A stretch of 64,000 bases of DNA from Galbibacter pacificus (GCF_029603155.1 NZ_JAPMUA010000004.1:62001-126000); one strand, 5' to 3'; positions 22,439-32,828 are shown, numbered from the stretch's first letter. A program made the numbers and translations. Notes: generated by a model not told the origin, from the sequence alone.

Positions 22439-24262
22439 TTAATGATTCAATTCTTCTTCATTCTCTTGTAAAGGAAGCGTTTGCGGTACAAAATCCTGCC
22501 CTGGAATTACATATTCACCATCTTCATTGGTTTTACTGTAATCGTAAGCCCATCTATGCACCTCTGGAATTTCACCAGGCCAGTTTCCGTGGATATGTTC
22601 CACGGGAGTTGTCCATTCAATAGTATTCGAGTTCCATGGGTTTTGAGGAGCTTTCTTACCGTAAAAAATACTGTGAATAAAGTTCCATGCAAAAATTAAC
22701 TGTGCCAACCCTGCAATAAGTGCAAAAACAGTCATTACCACCTGAATGTTTGTTAAATCGTCAAACATCGGGAAGTTTGTATTTGTATAATAACGTCTTG
22801 GCACCCCGGCCATTCCCACAAAGTGCATCGGGAAAAATACACCGTATGCACAAATAGCAGTAATCCAGAAATGGATATACCCAAGATTTTTATTAAGCAT
22901 TCTTCCAAACATTTTAGGGAACCAGTGATATATTCCGGCAAACATCCCGTAAAGTGCAGAAATACCCATTACCAAATGGAAGTGGGCCACTACAAAATAG
23001 GTGTCGTGCACGTTAATATCAAGGGCACTGTCACCTAAGATAATTCCTGTTAACCCTCCCGTAATGAAAGTAGAAACCAAGCCTATTGAAAACAACATTG
23101 CAGGATTTAACTGCAAATTCCCTTTCCAGAGCGTCGTTATATAGTTAAAAGCTTTTACAGCCGAAGGAATTGCAATCAATAGTGTTGTAAAGGTAAATAC
23201 CGAACCTAAGAAAGGGTTCATTCCCGATATAAACATATGATGTCCCCAAACAATGGTTGATAAAAATGCAATTGCCAATATGGAAGCAACCATTGCCCTG
23301 TATCCAAAAATTGGTTTTCTAGAGTTGGTAGCTATAATTTCAGAAGTAATTCCCAATGCCGGTAATAATACAATATAAACCTCAGGGTGGCCCAAGAACC
23401 AGAAAAGGTGCTCGAACAATACGGGAGACCCTCCTTGATAGTGTAAAACTTCACCTTGAATAAATATATCCGACAAGAAGAAAGACGTACCAAAACTTCT
23501 GTCCATTATTAACAATAAAGCAGCCGATAATAATACAGGGAAAGAAACAATACCAATTATGGCAGTTACAAAAAATGCCCAAATGGTAAGCGGAAGCCTA
23601 GTCATGGACATTCCCTTTGTTCTTAAATTGATTACCGTAACCACATAGTTAAGTGACCCCAACAAAGAAGACGCGATAAATATGGCCATGGAAACCAACC
23701 ATAAAGTCATTCCCATTCCAGATCCGCCCATTGCCTGTGGCAATGCACTCAATGGTGGATATATGGTCCATCCCGCAGCGGCCGGTCCAGCTTCAACAAA
23801 TAAAGACAGTACCATGATAACACTGGACAAGAAGAACATCCAATAAGAAATCATGTTCATAAACCCAGAGGCCATATCCCTTGCACCAATTTGCAATGGT
23901 ATAAGAAGGTTACTAAACGTACCACTCAATCCTTGTGTAAGTACAAAGAATACCATTATGGTACCGTGTATGGTAACTAAAGCCAAGTATATATTAGGGT
24001 CCATAACCCCTTCTGGAGCCCATTTACCCAATAATACCTCAAATATCTTAAAAGATTCTCCAGGCCATGCAATTTGCATTCTGAACAGTAAAGACATTGC
24101 AATACCCAATACACCCATAATCAAACCAGTAATTAAATACTGTTTTGAAATCATTTTATGATCTTGGCTGAAGATATATTTGGTAATAAATGTCTCCTTA
24201 TGATGATGTCCATGATCATGTGCGTGACCTTCTGAGTGCCCCTGTGCTGCTGTTGCTGACAT
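22439..24262 (-). CDS. ctaD: Cytochrome c oxidase subunit I
   Basis: The catalytic subunit of an A-type heme-copper oxidase, 607 residues. Twelve helices are expected. The CuB ligand and cross-linked Tyr are in WFLGHPEVYIVLLP, the second and third CuB His in WGHHMF, and the heme a3/a ligands in DTYFVVAHFHLVMG. The N-terminus is His-rich (HSEGHAHDHGHHHKE) before the first helix. It is the last gene of the act-cta operon, 48 nt after subunit II, so it is made together with alternative complex III and probably forms a supercomplex with it. Confidence 0.97.
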   Translation of the reverse strand: MSATAAQGHSEGHAHDHGHHHKETFITKYIFSQDHKMISKQYLITGLIMGVLGIAMSLLFRMQIAWPGESFKIFEVLLGKWAPEGVMDPNIYLALVTIHGTIMVFFVLTQGLSGTFSNLLIPLQIGARDMASGFMNMISYWMFFLSSVIMVLSLFVEAGPAAAGWTIYPPLSALPQAMGGSGMGMTLWLVSMAIFIASSLLGSLNYVVTVINLRTKGMSMTRLPLTIWAFFVTAIIGIVSFPVLLSAALLLIMDRSFGTSFFLSDIFIQGEVLHYQGGSPVLFEHLFWFLGHPEVYIVLLPALGITSEIIATNSRKPIFGYRAMVASILAIAFLSTIVWGHHMFISGMNPFLGSVFTFTTLLIAIPSAVKAFNYITTLWKGNLQLNPAMLFSIGLVSTFITGGLTGIILGDSALDINVHDTYFVVAHFHLVMGISALYGMFAGIYHWFPKMFGRMLNKNLGYIHFWITAICAYGVFFPMHFVGMAGVPRRYYTNTNFPMFDDLTNIQVVMTVFALIAGLAQLIFAWNFIHSIFYGKKAPQNPWNSNTIEWTTPVEHIHGNWPGEIPEVHRWAYDYSKTNEDGEYVIPGQDFVPQTLPLQENEEELNH

Positions 24263-24310
24263 AATCTTATTTACTTTTATATTTTAATTCTATCGTTATT
24301 AAATTGTAAT

Positions 24311-25375
24311 CTATTCTGCTGCTGCAATAGTTTTCTTGAACGTATCTTGTTCCTTCATCCATGCATCGAACTCTTCTTGTGTCTCTACTACTATTTTCAT
24401 TTGCATATTGTAGTGAGAGGGTCCACAAATTTTGTTACATAACAGAACATAGTCAAATTCCCAAGGATCGGCATTATCATCTCCATTTGCCCTTCTTTTA
24501 GCCCTTATTTTATTAATATGCTGAACTTTTTCAGCAATTCCGGGATCCATTCTCATTTCTTCGGTTGTAATGGTTGGTGTGAACGAAAATTGAGTAATCA
24601 TCCCCGGAACACAGTTCATTTGTGCCCTAAAGTGTGGCATATAAGCAGAATGGAGCACATCTTGTGAACGCATCTTAAAGATAATCTTTCTTCCAACCGG
24701 CAAATGTAACTCTGTTTGGGAAACTACATCGTCCTGACCATAAGGGTCGGTTTCATCTATACCCAATACATTGTTTTTATTAATGTCTATCAACCTTACA
24801 TTGGCTTTCCCTAAAACATTATCTGCTCCGGCATATCTGGCCTTCCAGTTAAACTGTTGAGCATATAGTTCTATAATAATCGGGTCTCCTTCTTCTTCAT
24901 CGATATCCATCAAGCTGGTCCAGGTAAACAATCCATAAAGGATTAAACCTGCCAAAACAATTACAGGAATAATTGTCCAAATAAACTCTAATTTATCATT
25001 ATCTGCATAAAACAATGCTTTTTTACCTTTTTGTCCTCTATACTTGTATGCAAAGAAGTACAACAATGCTTGGGTAACTATTTGCACAAAGAATATAAGT
25101 GCCATAGAGATATGCATCAAGCTATCATATTCCGGTCCATGTTTGGAAGCCGGGGTACCTAATAACACATCGCCCCATTCCCAGAATGAATAAATTGTAA
25201 GTAGGTAAATGAATATTAAGAATCCGAACATCAAATATCCATTAATCTTGTTGTCTTTATCATTAGCGATTTGAGAATTTTCGGTGCCAACTTGTGACAA
25301 TTCAAAAATCTTAGTCATCTGCCAAATGGCAATGGCAACAAGTAGAAGAACAATTATTGTTAATAAAGCAGTCAT
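24311..25375 (-). CDS. ctaC: Cytochrome c oxidase subunit II
   Basis: The CuA-carrying subunit of the oxidase, 354 residues. The N-terminus has an extra helix (residues 1-20) before the usual two-helix hairpin. The periplasmic cupredoxin domain follows. CuA ligands are clear in CNKICGPSHYNMQM (C-x3-C-x3-H-x2-M), together with DVLHSAYMPHFRAQMNCVPG upstream. No cytochrome c domain is fused, so electrons must come from ActE, ActA or a separate cytochrome c. It lies 33 nt after actF and 48 nt before ctaD. Confidence 0.96.
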   Translation of the reverse strand: MTALLTIIVLLLVAIAIWQMTKIFELSQVGTENSQIANDKDNKINGYLMFGFLIFIYLLTIYSFWEWGDVLLGTPASKHGPEYDSLMHISMALIFFVQIVTQALLYFFAYKYRGQKGKKALFYADNDKLEFIWTIIPVIVLAGLILYGLFTWTSLMDIDEEEGDPIIIELYAQQFNWKARYAGADNVLGKANVRLIDINKNNVLGIDETDPYGQDDVVSQTELHLPVGRKIIFKMRSQDVLHSAYMPHFRAQMNCVPGMITQFSFTPTITTEEMRMDPGIAEKVQHINKIRAKRRANGDDNADPWEFDYVLLCNKICGPSHYNMQMKIVVETQEEFDAWMKEQDTFKKTIAAAE

Positions 25376-25408
25376 CGTATATATCCTGTTTACTTTTTAA
25401 AATTTAAA

Positions 25409-26767
25409 TTAATAATGAAAGTGTTTACTTTCTTCAACAAATGGGTTGCGTTTTGCTAAGAACGATGGTGTTTTGGCCAACGCACTGAACACAACAAAAA
25501 TGAACAATCCTAAGAAGAAAAGTATACTTCCAATTTCCGGCACTCCAAAGCCCCAATGCTCACCTACAGTAGATGGCATTACAATTTGAAAGATGTCCAT
25601 ATAGTGGCCTATAAGAATGCTTATTCCTGCAATCATTACAAACCAGTTTACACGTTTAAAATCGCTGTTCATCAATACCAAGAACGGACATACAAAGTTG
25701 AACACCAGCATTCCAAAGAATATCCCATTGTAATGCTCTATCCTGGTAAGGAAATAGCCAGCTTCTTCGGGTATGTTTGCATACCATATCAACATGAACT
25801 GTCCAAACCATAGGTAGGTCCAGAAAATGCTTAAACCAAACATAAATTTGGCCAAATCGTGTATATGGCTATCGTTTACAAATTCTAACAATCCTTTAGA
25901 TTTAAGGTACATTGTAACCATTGCTATAACCGTTACGGCAGAAACAAACATACTTGCAAAAACATACCATGCAAACAATGTGCTGTACCAATGTGGCTCT
26001 AACCCCATGAACCAGTCCCATGCCATGATGGATTCTGTTACAAAGAAGAACAACAAGAAGAAAACAGACATTTTAAAGTTCTTTTTATAATAGGTATTGT
26101 CCTTGGCATCGTCTTGAGCATACGAATTTTTAATGGCAAAATGCCTATATATAATCCATCCCGCCAAGAATATGAGTGATCTTATCAAAAAGAACGGTAT
26201 GTTTAAATATCCTGATTTTAACTGTAATATTTCATCGTGTGCCATTACGTTTGGATCCATCCAAATATACAAATGGTTTAAATGAAAAGCGGACGTCAAT
26301 ACAAAGAATACATAAAGTATTACCGCTCCCGGGAACAGATAGGAACTAATGGCTTCCATAACCCTAAAAAGTACCGGGGACCATCCTACTTGTGCCACGT
26401 GTTGTATTGCATAAAAAACAAGTGTTCCCAAAGCTAGCATAAAAAAGAAAAATGCTGCAATAAAGAACGCTGCCCATGGGCGGTTCTGCAATTTACTCAA
26501 TGTATGCTCGTCATGCGATTGATGACTTGCAGCTTCATCGCCATGTACGTCTGCATGGACACCAGCTTCTGCATGATGCTCTTCTACAGCCGCTGCTTCA
26601 TGGGTACTTTCTCCATGCCCTCCACCATGGTGAGCATCTTGAGCAACCATAGCTTTAGCCTCTTCTATTGTAGAAGGAGAATTTATAAAACCTAATCCTA
26701 TCCCAAGAAAACCAACCACCATTAATATGATAGATGCTAACTTTAATTTATTTGAAAACGTGTACAT
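25409..26767 (-). CDS. actF: Alternative complex III subunit ActF (quinol:cytochrome c oxidoreductase membrane subunit)
   Basis: A polytopic membrane subunit of alternative complex III related to the second half of NrfD/ActC, 452 residues with about ten helices. After the first helix there is a long His-rich loop, residues 42-90, with clusters such as HHGGGHGESTH and HADVHGDEAASHQSHDEH. Later helices contain HLNHLYIWMD and WDWFMGLEPHWYSTLFAWY, as in known ActF proteins. It follows actE by 34 nt. The His-rich loop is a likely metal-binding or disordered segment not needed for the fold. Confidence 0.93.
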   Translation of the reverse strand: MYTFSNKLKLASIILMVVGFLGIGLGFINSPSTIEEAKAMVAQDAHHGGGHGESTHEAAAVEEHHAEAGVHADVHGDEAASHQSHDEHTLSKLQNRPWAAFFIAAFFFFMLALGTLVFYAIQHVAQVGWSPVLFRVMEAISSYLFPGAVILYVFFVLTSAFHLNHLYIWMDPNVMAHDEILQLKSGYLNIPFFLIRSLIFLAGWIIYRHFAIKNSYAQDDAKDNTYYKKNFKMSVFFLLFFFVTESIMAWDWFMGLEPHWYSTLFAWYVFASMFVSAVTVIAMVTMYLKSKGLLEFVNDSHIHDLAKFMFGLSIFWTYLWFGQFMLIWYANIPEEAGYFLTRIEHYNGIFFGMLVFNFVCPFLVLMNSDFKRVNWFVMIAGISILIGHYMDIFQIVMPSTVGEHWGFGVPEIGSILFFLGLFIFVVFSALAKTPSFLAKRNPFVEESKHFHY

Positions 26768-26801
26768 ATCTTAATATCTTCTTTTTGATAGTTGATCTTA
26801 A

Positions 26802-27392
26802 TTATTTATTCTCTAGGTCTTGCTTAAGTTTCATTACATACTCTGTAACTTCCCAACGCTCTTGTTCGTTTAGTTGATTTGCATAAGAACCCATTGCATT
26901 CAATCCATAACGAATTACGTGGTAAACACTTCCTTCTGTAATGGCCCTACCGGCATCATCATAACTGGGAACCCCTAATATTTTTTCACGGTCAACTAAA
27001 ACTCCTTTTCCATTTCCTTTGGTACCATGGCAAACTGCACAGTAGATATTGAAAAGTTCTTCGCCCTTTTTTAAATATTCATCGGTTACAGTAGAGTCTG
27101 CATTCCTGTATGCCTCAAACGGAAGAGGGTTTTTCAAGTTTGCCTTTGCAAGGTCATGCCCTTCCAGTGTATTTGGATATTCGTATGGCATGTGCCCTCT
27201 TGCAATGGTCCCCTCTACGGGTAATTGCCCTTCTTTTCCATTTCTAAATGCACCTGTTTCCTGATATGTTTCATAACTTACCGGTTCGTACATATTAGGC
27301 ATGTATTGATAATTTGGTGTTGATTTGTTATGGCAAGATGCAACTAAGGTAGCAACGCCTAACACAATCCCTATTTTTACAAAAACTCTCAT
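26802..27392 (-). CDS. actE: Alternative complex III subunit ActE (monoheme cytochrome c)
   Basis: A 196-residue lipoprotein cytochrome c. The signal ends at VASC (Cys20), giving a lipid anchor on the periplasmic side. One heme site, CAVCHGTKGNG, is near residue 118, and a likely axial Met lies in LNAMGSYANQL. In alternative complex III this subunit takes electrons from ActA and passes them to the oxidase. It lies 9 nt after actD and 34 nt before actF. Confidence 0.94.
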   Translation of the reverse strand: MRVFVKIGIVLGVATLVASCHNKSTPNYQYMPNMYEPVSYETYQETGAFRNGKEGQLPVEGTIARGHMPYEYPNTLEGHDLAKANLKNPLPFEAYRNADSTVTDEYLKKGEELFNIYCAVCHGTKGNGKGVLVDREKILGVPSYDDAGRAITEGSVYHVIRYGLNAMGSYANQLNEQERWEVTEYVMKLKQDLENK

Positions 27393-27401
27393 TTCGAATT
27401 A

Positions 27402-27926
27402 TTAATGCTTTTCTGAAACTTTAACTTCTACCGCTCCCGTATCTACCAAGAGCCTTGTTAGTTCGTCTTCATTATCATGTAAAGACACTTCCATTAAAAA
27501 ATGGTCGTCTGTTGTTCTTACATCAGGATTTTCTGCTTTTTTAAACGGCCACAATTTACTTCTCATATAAAAAGTAATTACCATTAAGTGAGCTGCAAAG
27601 AAAACGGTTAACTCAAACATAATAGGTATAAAAGCCGGCATGTTCTCAATAAAACTAAAGCTGGGCTTTCCCCCGATGTTTTGAGGCCAGTCTTCTATCA
27701 TGATAAAGTCCATCATCAATACGGCTACAGTTATACCTACACATCCGTACATAAAAGATGTAATGGCAATTCTTGTAGGTGCTAAGCCCATAGCTTTGTC
27801 CAGCCCGTGTACCGGGAATGGCGTATAAACTTCTTCAATATGATGATGCGCTTCCTTAACCCGTTTTACGGCCATCATTAAAACGTCGTCATCATTATAT
27901 ATCGCTTGTATAACTTTTGAAGCCAT
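27402..27926 (-). CDS. actD: Alternative complex III subunit ActD (DUF3341)
   Basis: A 174-residue membrane-anchored subunit of DUF3341 type. It begins with a short cytoplasmic domain (MASKVIQAIYNDDDVLMMAVKR resembles the usual start with its conserved HIEEVYTPFPVHGLD segment) and then has two transmembrane helices at about 57-77 and 100-125. It carries no cofactor. It sits 3 nt after actC and 9 nt before actE, the standard order. Confidence 0.94.
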   Translation of the reverse strand: MASKVIQAIYNDDDVLMMAVKRVKEAHHHIEEVYTPFPVHGLDKAMGLAPTRIAITSFMYGCVGITVAVLMMDFIMIEDWPQNIGGKPSFSFIENMPAFIPIMFELTVFFAAHLMVITFYMRSKLWPFKKAENPDVRTTDDHFLMEVSLHDNEDELTRLLVDTGAVEVKVSEKH

Positions 27927-27929
27927 AGA

Positions 27930-29663
27930 TTAATTTATTAAGTTTTTAGCTTGACCTGCCCAATCGTCTCTTTGTGCCCTTCCAGGAAATGCTCCTGTAA
28001 TTTCATCTAAAAGATTGTATTCTTTCTCGGACATTTTACTTACTTGTTCGTATTTATAGATCCCTATCTGGTTCAATGTTTTTTCCATAACCGGACCGAT
28101 CCCGTTTATCTTTTTAAGGTCGTCTGCTTCATCTTCATCGTCATGGACACCCAAGGAAGCTAATAATTGAGCCTGTTTTTCGGCATCTATTTTTATGCTT
28201 TCTGAAGATGTTTTCTTGCTTACTTCAGCAATGTCCGATGTTCTGTGGTCGGCTGCGGTTCCGGCAAGGCTATTGCCTTCTTCGCGAAGTCTCTTGTACC
28301 TTTCTCCAGATGATTTCAATATTGTTTTAACCTCTGCCTGTGCTATTACAGGGAATGTTCTTGCATATAATAAAAACAATACAAAGAAAAATCCTATTGT
28401 CCCCAAAAATATCCCAACATCTACAAAAGTTGGAGAGAACATAGACCATGACGACGGTAAGTGACCTTTACTCAAGTTGATTACGATAATATCAAAACGC
28501 TCGAACCACATCCCTATGTTAATAACAATGGATACAATAAACGACCACATAAAGTTTCTTCTCAGTTTCTTTATCCAAAGTGTTTGCGGAACCACAAAGT
28601 TACATATAATCAAGGCCCAAAATGCCCACCAGTAAGGACCCGTAGCGGCACCGATTGAAAGGTATGTGTAGTCTTCGTAATTACTTCCGGAGTACCATGC
28701 AATAAAAAACTCGGTTATATAAGCCACACTTACAATCCCACCGGTAAGCAAGATTACCTTGTTCATGTACTCGATATGGGCTCTTGTTATGTAATTTTCA
28801 AGGTTCGATACTTTACGCATAATAATAAGCAGCGTTAATACCATTGCAAAGCCCGAGAAAATTGCCCCGGCAACGAAATAAGGAGGATATATGGTACTGT
28901 GCCATCCCGGTATTACCGATGTAGCAAAGTCAAAAGATACAATGGTGTGTACAGAAAGTACCAATGGTGTTGCCAAACCTGCCAATACTAAGGATACTTC
29001 TTCAAAGCGTTGCCAATCTTTTGCCCTACCGCTCCATCCGAAGCTTAATAAACTATATATTTTTTTCTGAAAAGGCTTAACTGCCCTGTCGCGCAACATT
29101 GCAAAATCCGGGAGCAATCCTGTCCACCAGAATACAAGTGAAACCGATAGATATGTAGATATTGCAAATACGTCCCAAAGCAATGGTGAGTTAAAGTTTA
29201 CCCATAACGACCCGAACTGGTTTGGTATTGGTAGTACCCAATAGGCCAACCAAGGACGCCCCATGTGAATAATCGGGAACAAACCTGCCTGAACAACCGA
29301 GAAAATTGTCATTGCCTCTGCAGAACGGTTTACGGCCATTCTCCATTTTTGACGGAACAATAACAATACTGCCGATATAAGTGTTCCTGCGTGCCCGATA
29401 CCTACCCACCATACAAAGTTAGTAATGTCCCAGGCCCATCCAATGGTTTTATTTAATCCCCATACACCAATACCAGTTGAAATGGTATAGATAATACAGC
29501 CCAATCCCCAAAGGAAGGCTACTAAAGCTATTGAAAAGACAATCCACCATTGTTTGTTTGCCCTTCCCTCAACCGGGGCGGCAACATCTACAGTAACATC
29601 ATGGTAAGATTTTTCTCCCGTTACTAAAGGTTCACGTATAGGTGCTTCGTAATGCGACGCCAT
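27930..29663 (-). CDS. actC: Alternative complex III subunit ActC (NrfD-like) with C-terminal HhH extension
   Basis: The quinol-binding membrane subunit, NrfD/PsrC family, about ten helices. The core covers residues 1-455 (WWVGIGHAGTLISAVLLL, IFPIIHMGRPW-like segments and YTYLSIGAATGPYWWAFW). The total of 577 residues is longer than the core needs. Beyond the last helix lies a charged linker and, from residue about 515, a helix-hairpin-helix-like domain beginning DDLKKINGIGPVMEKTLNQIG and ending with a WAGQAKNLIN helix. This kind of tail is also found on other respiratory and ribosomal proteins of Bacteroidota. Its role is unknown. Confidence 0.93.
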   Translation of the reverse strand: MASHYEAPIREPLVTGEKSYHDVTVDVAAPVEGRANKQWWIVFSIALVAFLWGLGCIIYTISTGIGVWGLNKTIGWAWDITNFVWWVGIGHAGTLISAVLLLFRQKWRMAVNRSAEAMTIFSVVQAGLFPIIHMGRPWLAYWVLPIPNQFGSLWVNFNSPLLWDVFAISTYLSVSLVFWWTGLLPDFAMLRDRAVKPFQKKIYSLLSFGWSGRAKDWQRFEEVSLVLAGLATPLVLSVHTIVSFDFATSVIPGWHSTIYPPYFVAGAIFSGFAMVLTLLIIMRKVSNLENYITRAHIEYMNKVILLTGGIVSVAYITEFFIAWYSGSNYEDYTYLSIGAATGPYWWAFWALIICNFVVPQTLWIKKLRRNFMWSFIVSIVINIGMWFERFDIIVINLSKGHLPSSWSMFSPTFVDVGIFLGTIGFFFVLFLLYARTFPVIAQAEVKTILKSSGERYKRLREEGNSLAGTAADHRTSDIAEVSKKTSSESIKIDAEKQAQLLASLGVHDDEDEADDLKKINGIGPVMEKTLNQIGIYKYEQVSKMSEKEYNLLDEITGAFPGRAQRDDWAGQAKNLIN

Positions 29664-29699
29664 AATACTTTATATAATTATTCTTATTAGTTTTTTGTT

Positions 29700-32600
29700 T
29701 TACGCTTCTTCTGTATTTCTAATTTTTGTGTGATAGAATACATTTGGTCTGGTTCCTTTAAAACCAAGTAAGTGATACATACGGCTACTTTCTTTTAGCG
29801 CAACCACTTCACTTTCTTTATCGTTTACATCGCCAAACACCATAGCTCCAGAGCTACATGCTGCCGAACATGCTGTTTTAAATTCGCCATCCTTAATTGG
29901 CCTACCATCTCTCTTGGCGTCAAGGATTGTTTTTTGCGTCATTTGTATACACATAGAACATTTTTCCATTACACCACGAGATCTTACCGTTACGTCTGGG
30001 TTTAATACCATTCTCCCTAAGTCATCATTCATATGGAAATCAAACTCGTCGTTCTCGCTATACAAGAACCAGTTGAAACGACGTACTTTATAAGGGCAGT
30101 TGTTTGCGCAATATCTTGTACCCACACAACGGTTATAAATCATTTGATTTTGACCTTGTTTACCATGTGATGTTGCCGCAACAGGACAAACTGTTTCACA
30201 AGGCGCATGGTTGCAGTGCTGACACATTACCGGCTGAAATGCCACCTGAGGATTTTCAGATGGATGCTCTAACTGATGGTATGTACCAATTGAGTTGGGA
30301 GCAGCTTCCACTACTTCCGTATCGCCTTCGAAGGTTTCTTCTGATGAATAATACCTATCTATACGCAACCAGTGCATATCCCTATATTTTCTCACCTCAC
30401 TCTTACCAACTACCGGAACGTTATTCTCGGCATGACAGGCAATTACACATGCTCCACAACCTGTACAAGCATTCAAGTCTATCGACAAATTGAAATGATG
30501 CCCTATGCTGGAATCGAAAGATGCCCAAAGATCTGATTCTTCAACGGGAACCTCCTGATGATTTACAGACACTTCCGGTTGCGGATTCCATTCGTGCGAA
30601 TTTTTAGTATTAAATATCTCCAGTGAAGTTTCACGAAGGATATCGTTTCTTCCGTCCATGGTACTCTTCATCTGCACTGAGGCAAACTCGTGCGTACCAG
30701 AAACTTTTTCAATTTTAACCTCTTGAGAGTTATTAAAGTCTAAATAAAGCGGGTATGCATTTACCCCGGTCTTCATTTCCTCTTTTACGCCAAGTTTTTT
30801 ACCATATCCAAATGAAAGGCCAACCGTTCCTTTAGCTTGACCCGGCTGGATTAAAACTGGCACTTGGTCTATGGAAACACCGCCAACGGTTACTTTTACA
30901 TAATCTCCATTAAGCCCTCCATTGGAAACGGTATAGTTTTCCAAGTCCAGCGCTTCGGCATCTGCTAAAGAGATTGTCAAGTAATTATCCCAAGTTGTAC
31001 GCGTAATTGGGTCGGGAAGTTCCTGCAACCATGGGTTATTGGCTTGTTTACCGTCTCCCATTGCTGTTTTAGGATATAACACAAGTTCCATTCCGCTTGA
31101 TGCAGTTCCTGCCAATTTTCCGGCAGAAGCGGCAACGGAAGCTACAGCGGCCTCGGCCACCATAGAAGCTTCATTTTTATCTATATTTTCATCGGTTGAG
31201 GCTTCAATATTATCTTCTTCTACAACTTCAACAACATTTCCGTTTCCTATAAAAACTCCATCGTGCAATGCTTGGCTCCATGAAGCTCCACCAAGAACGG
31301 TAGTTTCCCAAGCCTGCCTCATGTAATCATGGAAAGCAACATCGTTACCTGTCCATTTTAGCAGTGAATCCTGAAATTGTCTTGTATTAAATATAGGACG
31401 TATTGTTGGCTGCATTAAACTGAAATGATTCTTTTTCATCTCCACATCTCCCCATGATTCTAAATAATGGGGTGCCGCGGCAACATATGTCGTTTTTGTT
31501 GAAGTTTCGTCTTCTTTAAGCGAGAAGGCTACGGATAATGGAACCTGAGCCAAGCCAGCTTCGAACTCTGCCGCATTTGGCAATGTATAAAGCGGGTTAA
31601 CACCGCTCATCATCAATGCGCCAACCTTGCCCGCATTCATATCCTTAACAAGTGTAGCCACTTGTTTTGAATTTCCTTGCCTGGTTAATCGAGGTTGATC
31701 TACATCCATAACCACACTGGAAATGGATTTATTGATTGCCAAAACAATTTTTTGGGCGTCAACATCGCTAATTCCGGTGACAACAACTGCTTTTCTACCA
31801 GCCCTTGCTACTTGGGCAGCAGCATTTTTAACTGCTTCATCTATTTTTGCCGGCAATTCACCACCAACAGAAGTACCATTTAACGCTGCATAGAATTTAG
31901 CCAAAGCTATTTTTTGCTGAGAAGGCGTTAAAGGAACTCTTTTATCGGCATTTGCACCGGTTAAACTCATATTTGATTCAAACTGAATATGACGCGACAT
32001 TTTTCCGTGAGCTGGAATACGGCCTTTGGAATACCCTGAATCGTATCCGCCACCTTGCCAATCGCCCAAGAAATCTGCGCCAAAGGAAACAATTACTTCA
32101 GCTTTGGAAAAATCGTAATCCGGTAAAGCACGCATCCCATAAGTTGCTTCAAAAGCATTTAGGGCCGCATCTTCTGAAATGGCATCATACTGAATATGCT
32201 TAACATTACCATACTTTGCAGCGAACTCAGCTATCAACTTATTGGTAGCAGGGCTGGCAAAAGTTTGCGTCAACAATACAATTTGCTTTCCACCTGCTTT
32301 GGCAGCATTAAGCCCATTTACCACATTTGTATCAAGCTCCTCCCATGACGTATATTGGCCTTTTGATTTGGGCCCTTGTACCCTTAAACTATCATACAAT
32401 CCTAATACCGACGCATGCACCCTTGCATTTGCACCACCATTTATTTTAGCGTCTGTATTGTTTTCTACTTTAATTGGTCTTCCTTCACGAGTTTTTATCA
32501 ATATGCTAGCAAAATCGTACCCGTCGGCAATGGTTGTAGCATAATAATTTGCCACGCCCGGAACTATATTTTCCGGCTGCACCACATAAGGAATTGCTTT

Positions 32601-32828
32601 CTTTACGGGCCCCTCGCAAGCCGCCAATGAAGCAGCAGCTGTAGTGAACCCTACATATTTAAGAAAATCCCGTCTGCTCGTAGACGAAGAATCTAATGAT
32701 TCTTTATCTCCTAAAAACTCATCTGTAGGGATTTCCTCAACAAACTCATTCTGTTTAAGCGTCTCAGCGATAGAGCTATTTGGATTTAGCTCCTCAACAC
32801 TTGACCAGTATTTTTTGTTTGATGCCAT
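29700..32828 (-). CDS. actB: Alternative complex III subunit ActB (molybdopterin-fold/Fe-S protein)
   Basis: A 1042-residue peripheral subunit on the periplasmic face. The start at 32828 (MASNKKYWSSVEEL) is preferred; an in-frame Met 15 codons upstream lacks family support. A Tat motif, SRRDFLKYVGF, is near residue 52. Residues 80-700 form the molybdoenzyme-like fold without cofactor, and the C-terminal part is a ferredoxin-like domain. Four cysteine clusters are visible: CTGCGACVIACHAEN, CQHCNHAPCETVCP, CVGTRYCANNCPYK and CSMCIQ with CSAACSSG. These hold the [4Fe-4S]/[3Fe-4S] chain. It follows actA by 83 nt. Confidence 0.95.
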   Translation of the reverse strand: MASNKKYWSSVEELNPNSSIAETLKQNEFVEEIPTDEFLGDKESLDSSSTSRRDFLKYVGFTTAAASLAACEGPVKKAIPYVVQPENIVPGVANYYATTIADGYDFASILIKTREGRPIKVENNTDAKINGGANARVHASVLGLYDSLRVQGPKSKGQYTSWEELDTNVVNGLNAAKAGGKQIVLLTQTFASPATNKLIAEFAAKYGNVKHIQYDAISEDAALNAFEATYGMRALPDYDFSKAEVIVSFGADFLGDWQGGGYDSGYSKGRIPAHGKMSRHIQFESNMSLTGANADKRVPLTPSQQKIALAKFYAALNGTSVGGELPAKIDEAVKNAAAQVARAGRKAVVVTGISDVDAQKIVLAINKSISSVVMDVDQPRLTRQGNSKQVATLVKDMNAGKVGALMMSGVNPLYTLPNAAEFEAGLAQVPLSVAFSLKEDETSTKTTYVAAAPHYLESWGDVEMKKNHFSLMQPTIRPIFNTRQFQDSLLKWTGNDVAFHDYMRQAWETTVLGGASWSQALHDGVFIGNGNVVEVVEEDNIEASTDENIDKNEASMVAEAAVASVAASAGKLAGTASSGMELVLYPKTAMGDGKQANNPWLQELPDPITRTTWDNYLTISLADAEALDLENYTVSNGGLNGDYVKVTVGGVSIDQVPVLIQPGQAKGTVGLSFGYGKKLGVKEEMKTGVNAYPLYLDFNNSQEVKIEKVSGTHEFASVQMKSTMDGRNDILRETSLEIFNTKNSHEWNPQPEVSVNHQEVPVEESDLWASFDSSIGHHFNLSIDLNACTGCGACVIACHAENNVPVVGKSEVRKYRDMHWLRIDRYYSSEETFEGDTEVVEAAPNSIGTYHQLEHPSENPQVAFQPVMCQHCNHAPCETVCPVAATSHGKQGQNQMIYNRCVGTRYCANNCPYKVRRFNWFLYSENDEFDFHMNDDLGRMVLNPDVTVRSRGVMEKCSMCIQMTQKTILDAKRDGRPIKDGEFKTACSAACSSGAMVFGDVNDKESEVVALKESSRMYHLLGFKGTRPNVFYHTKIRNTEEA

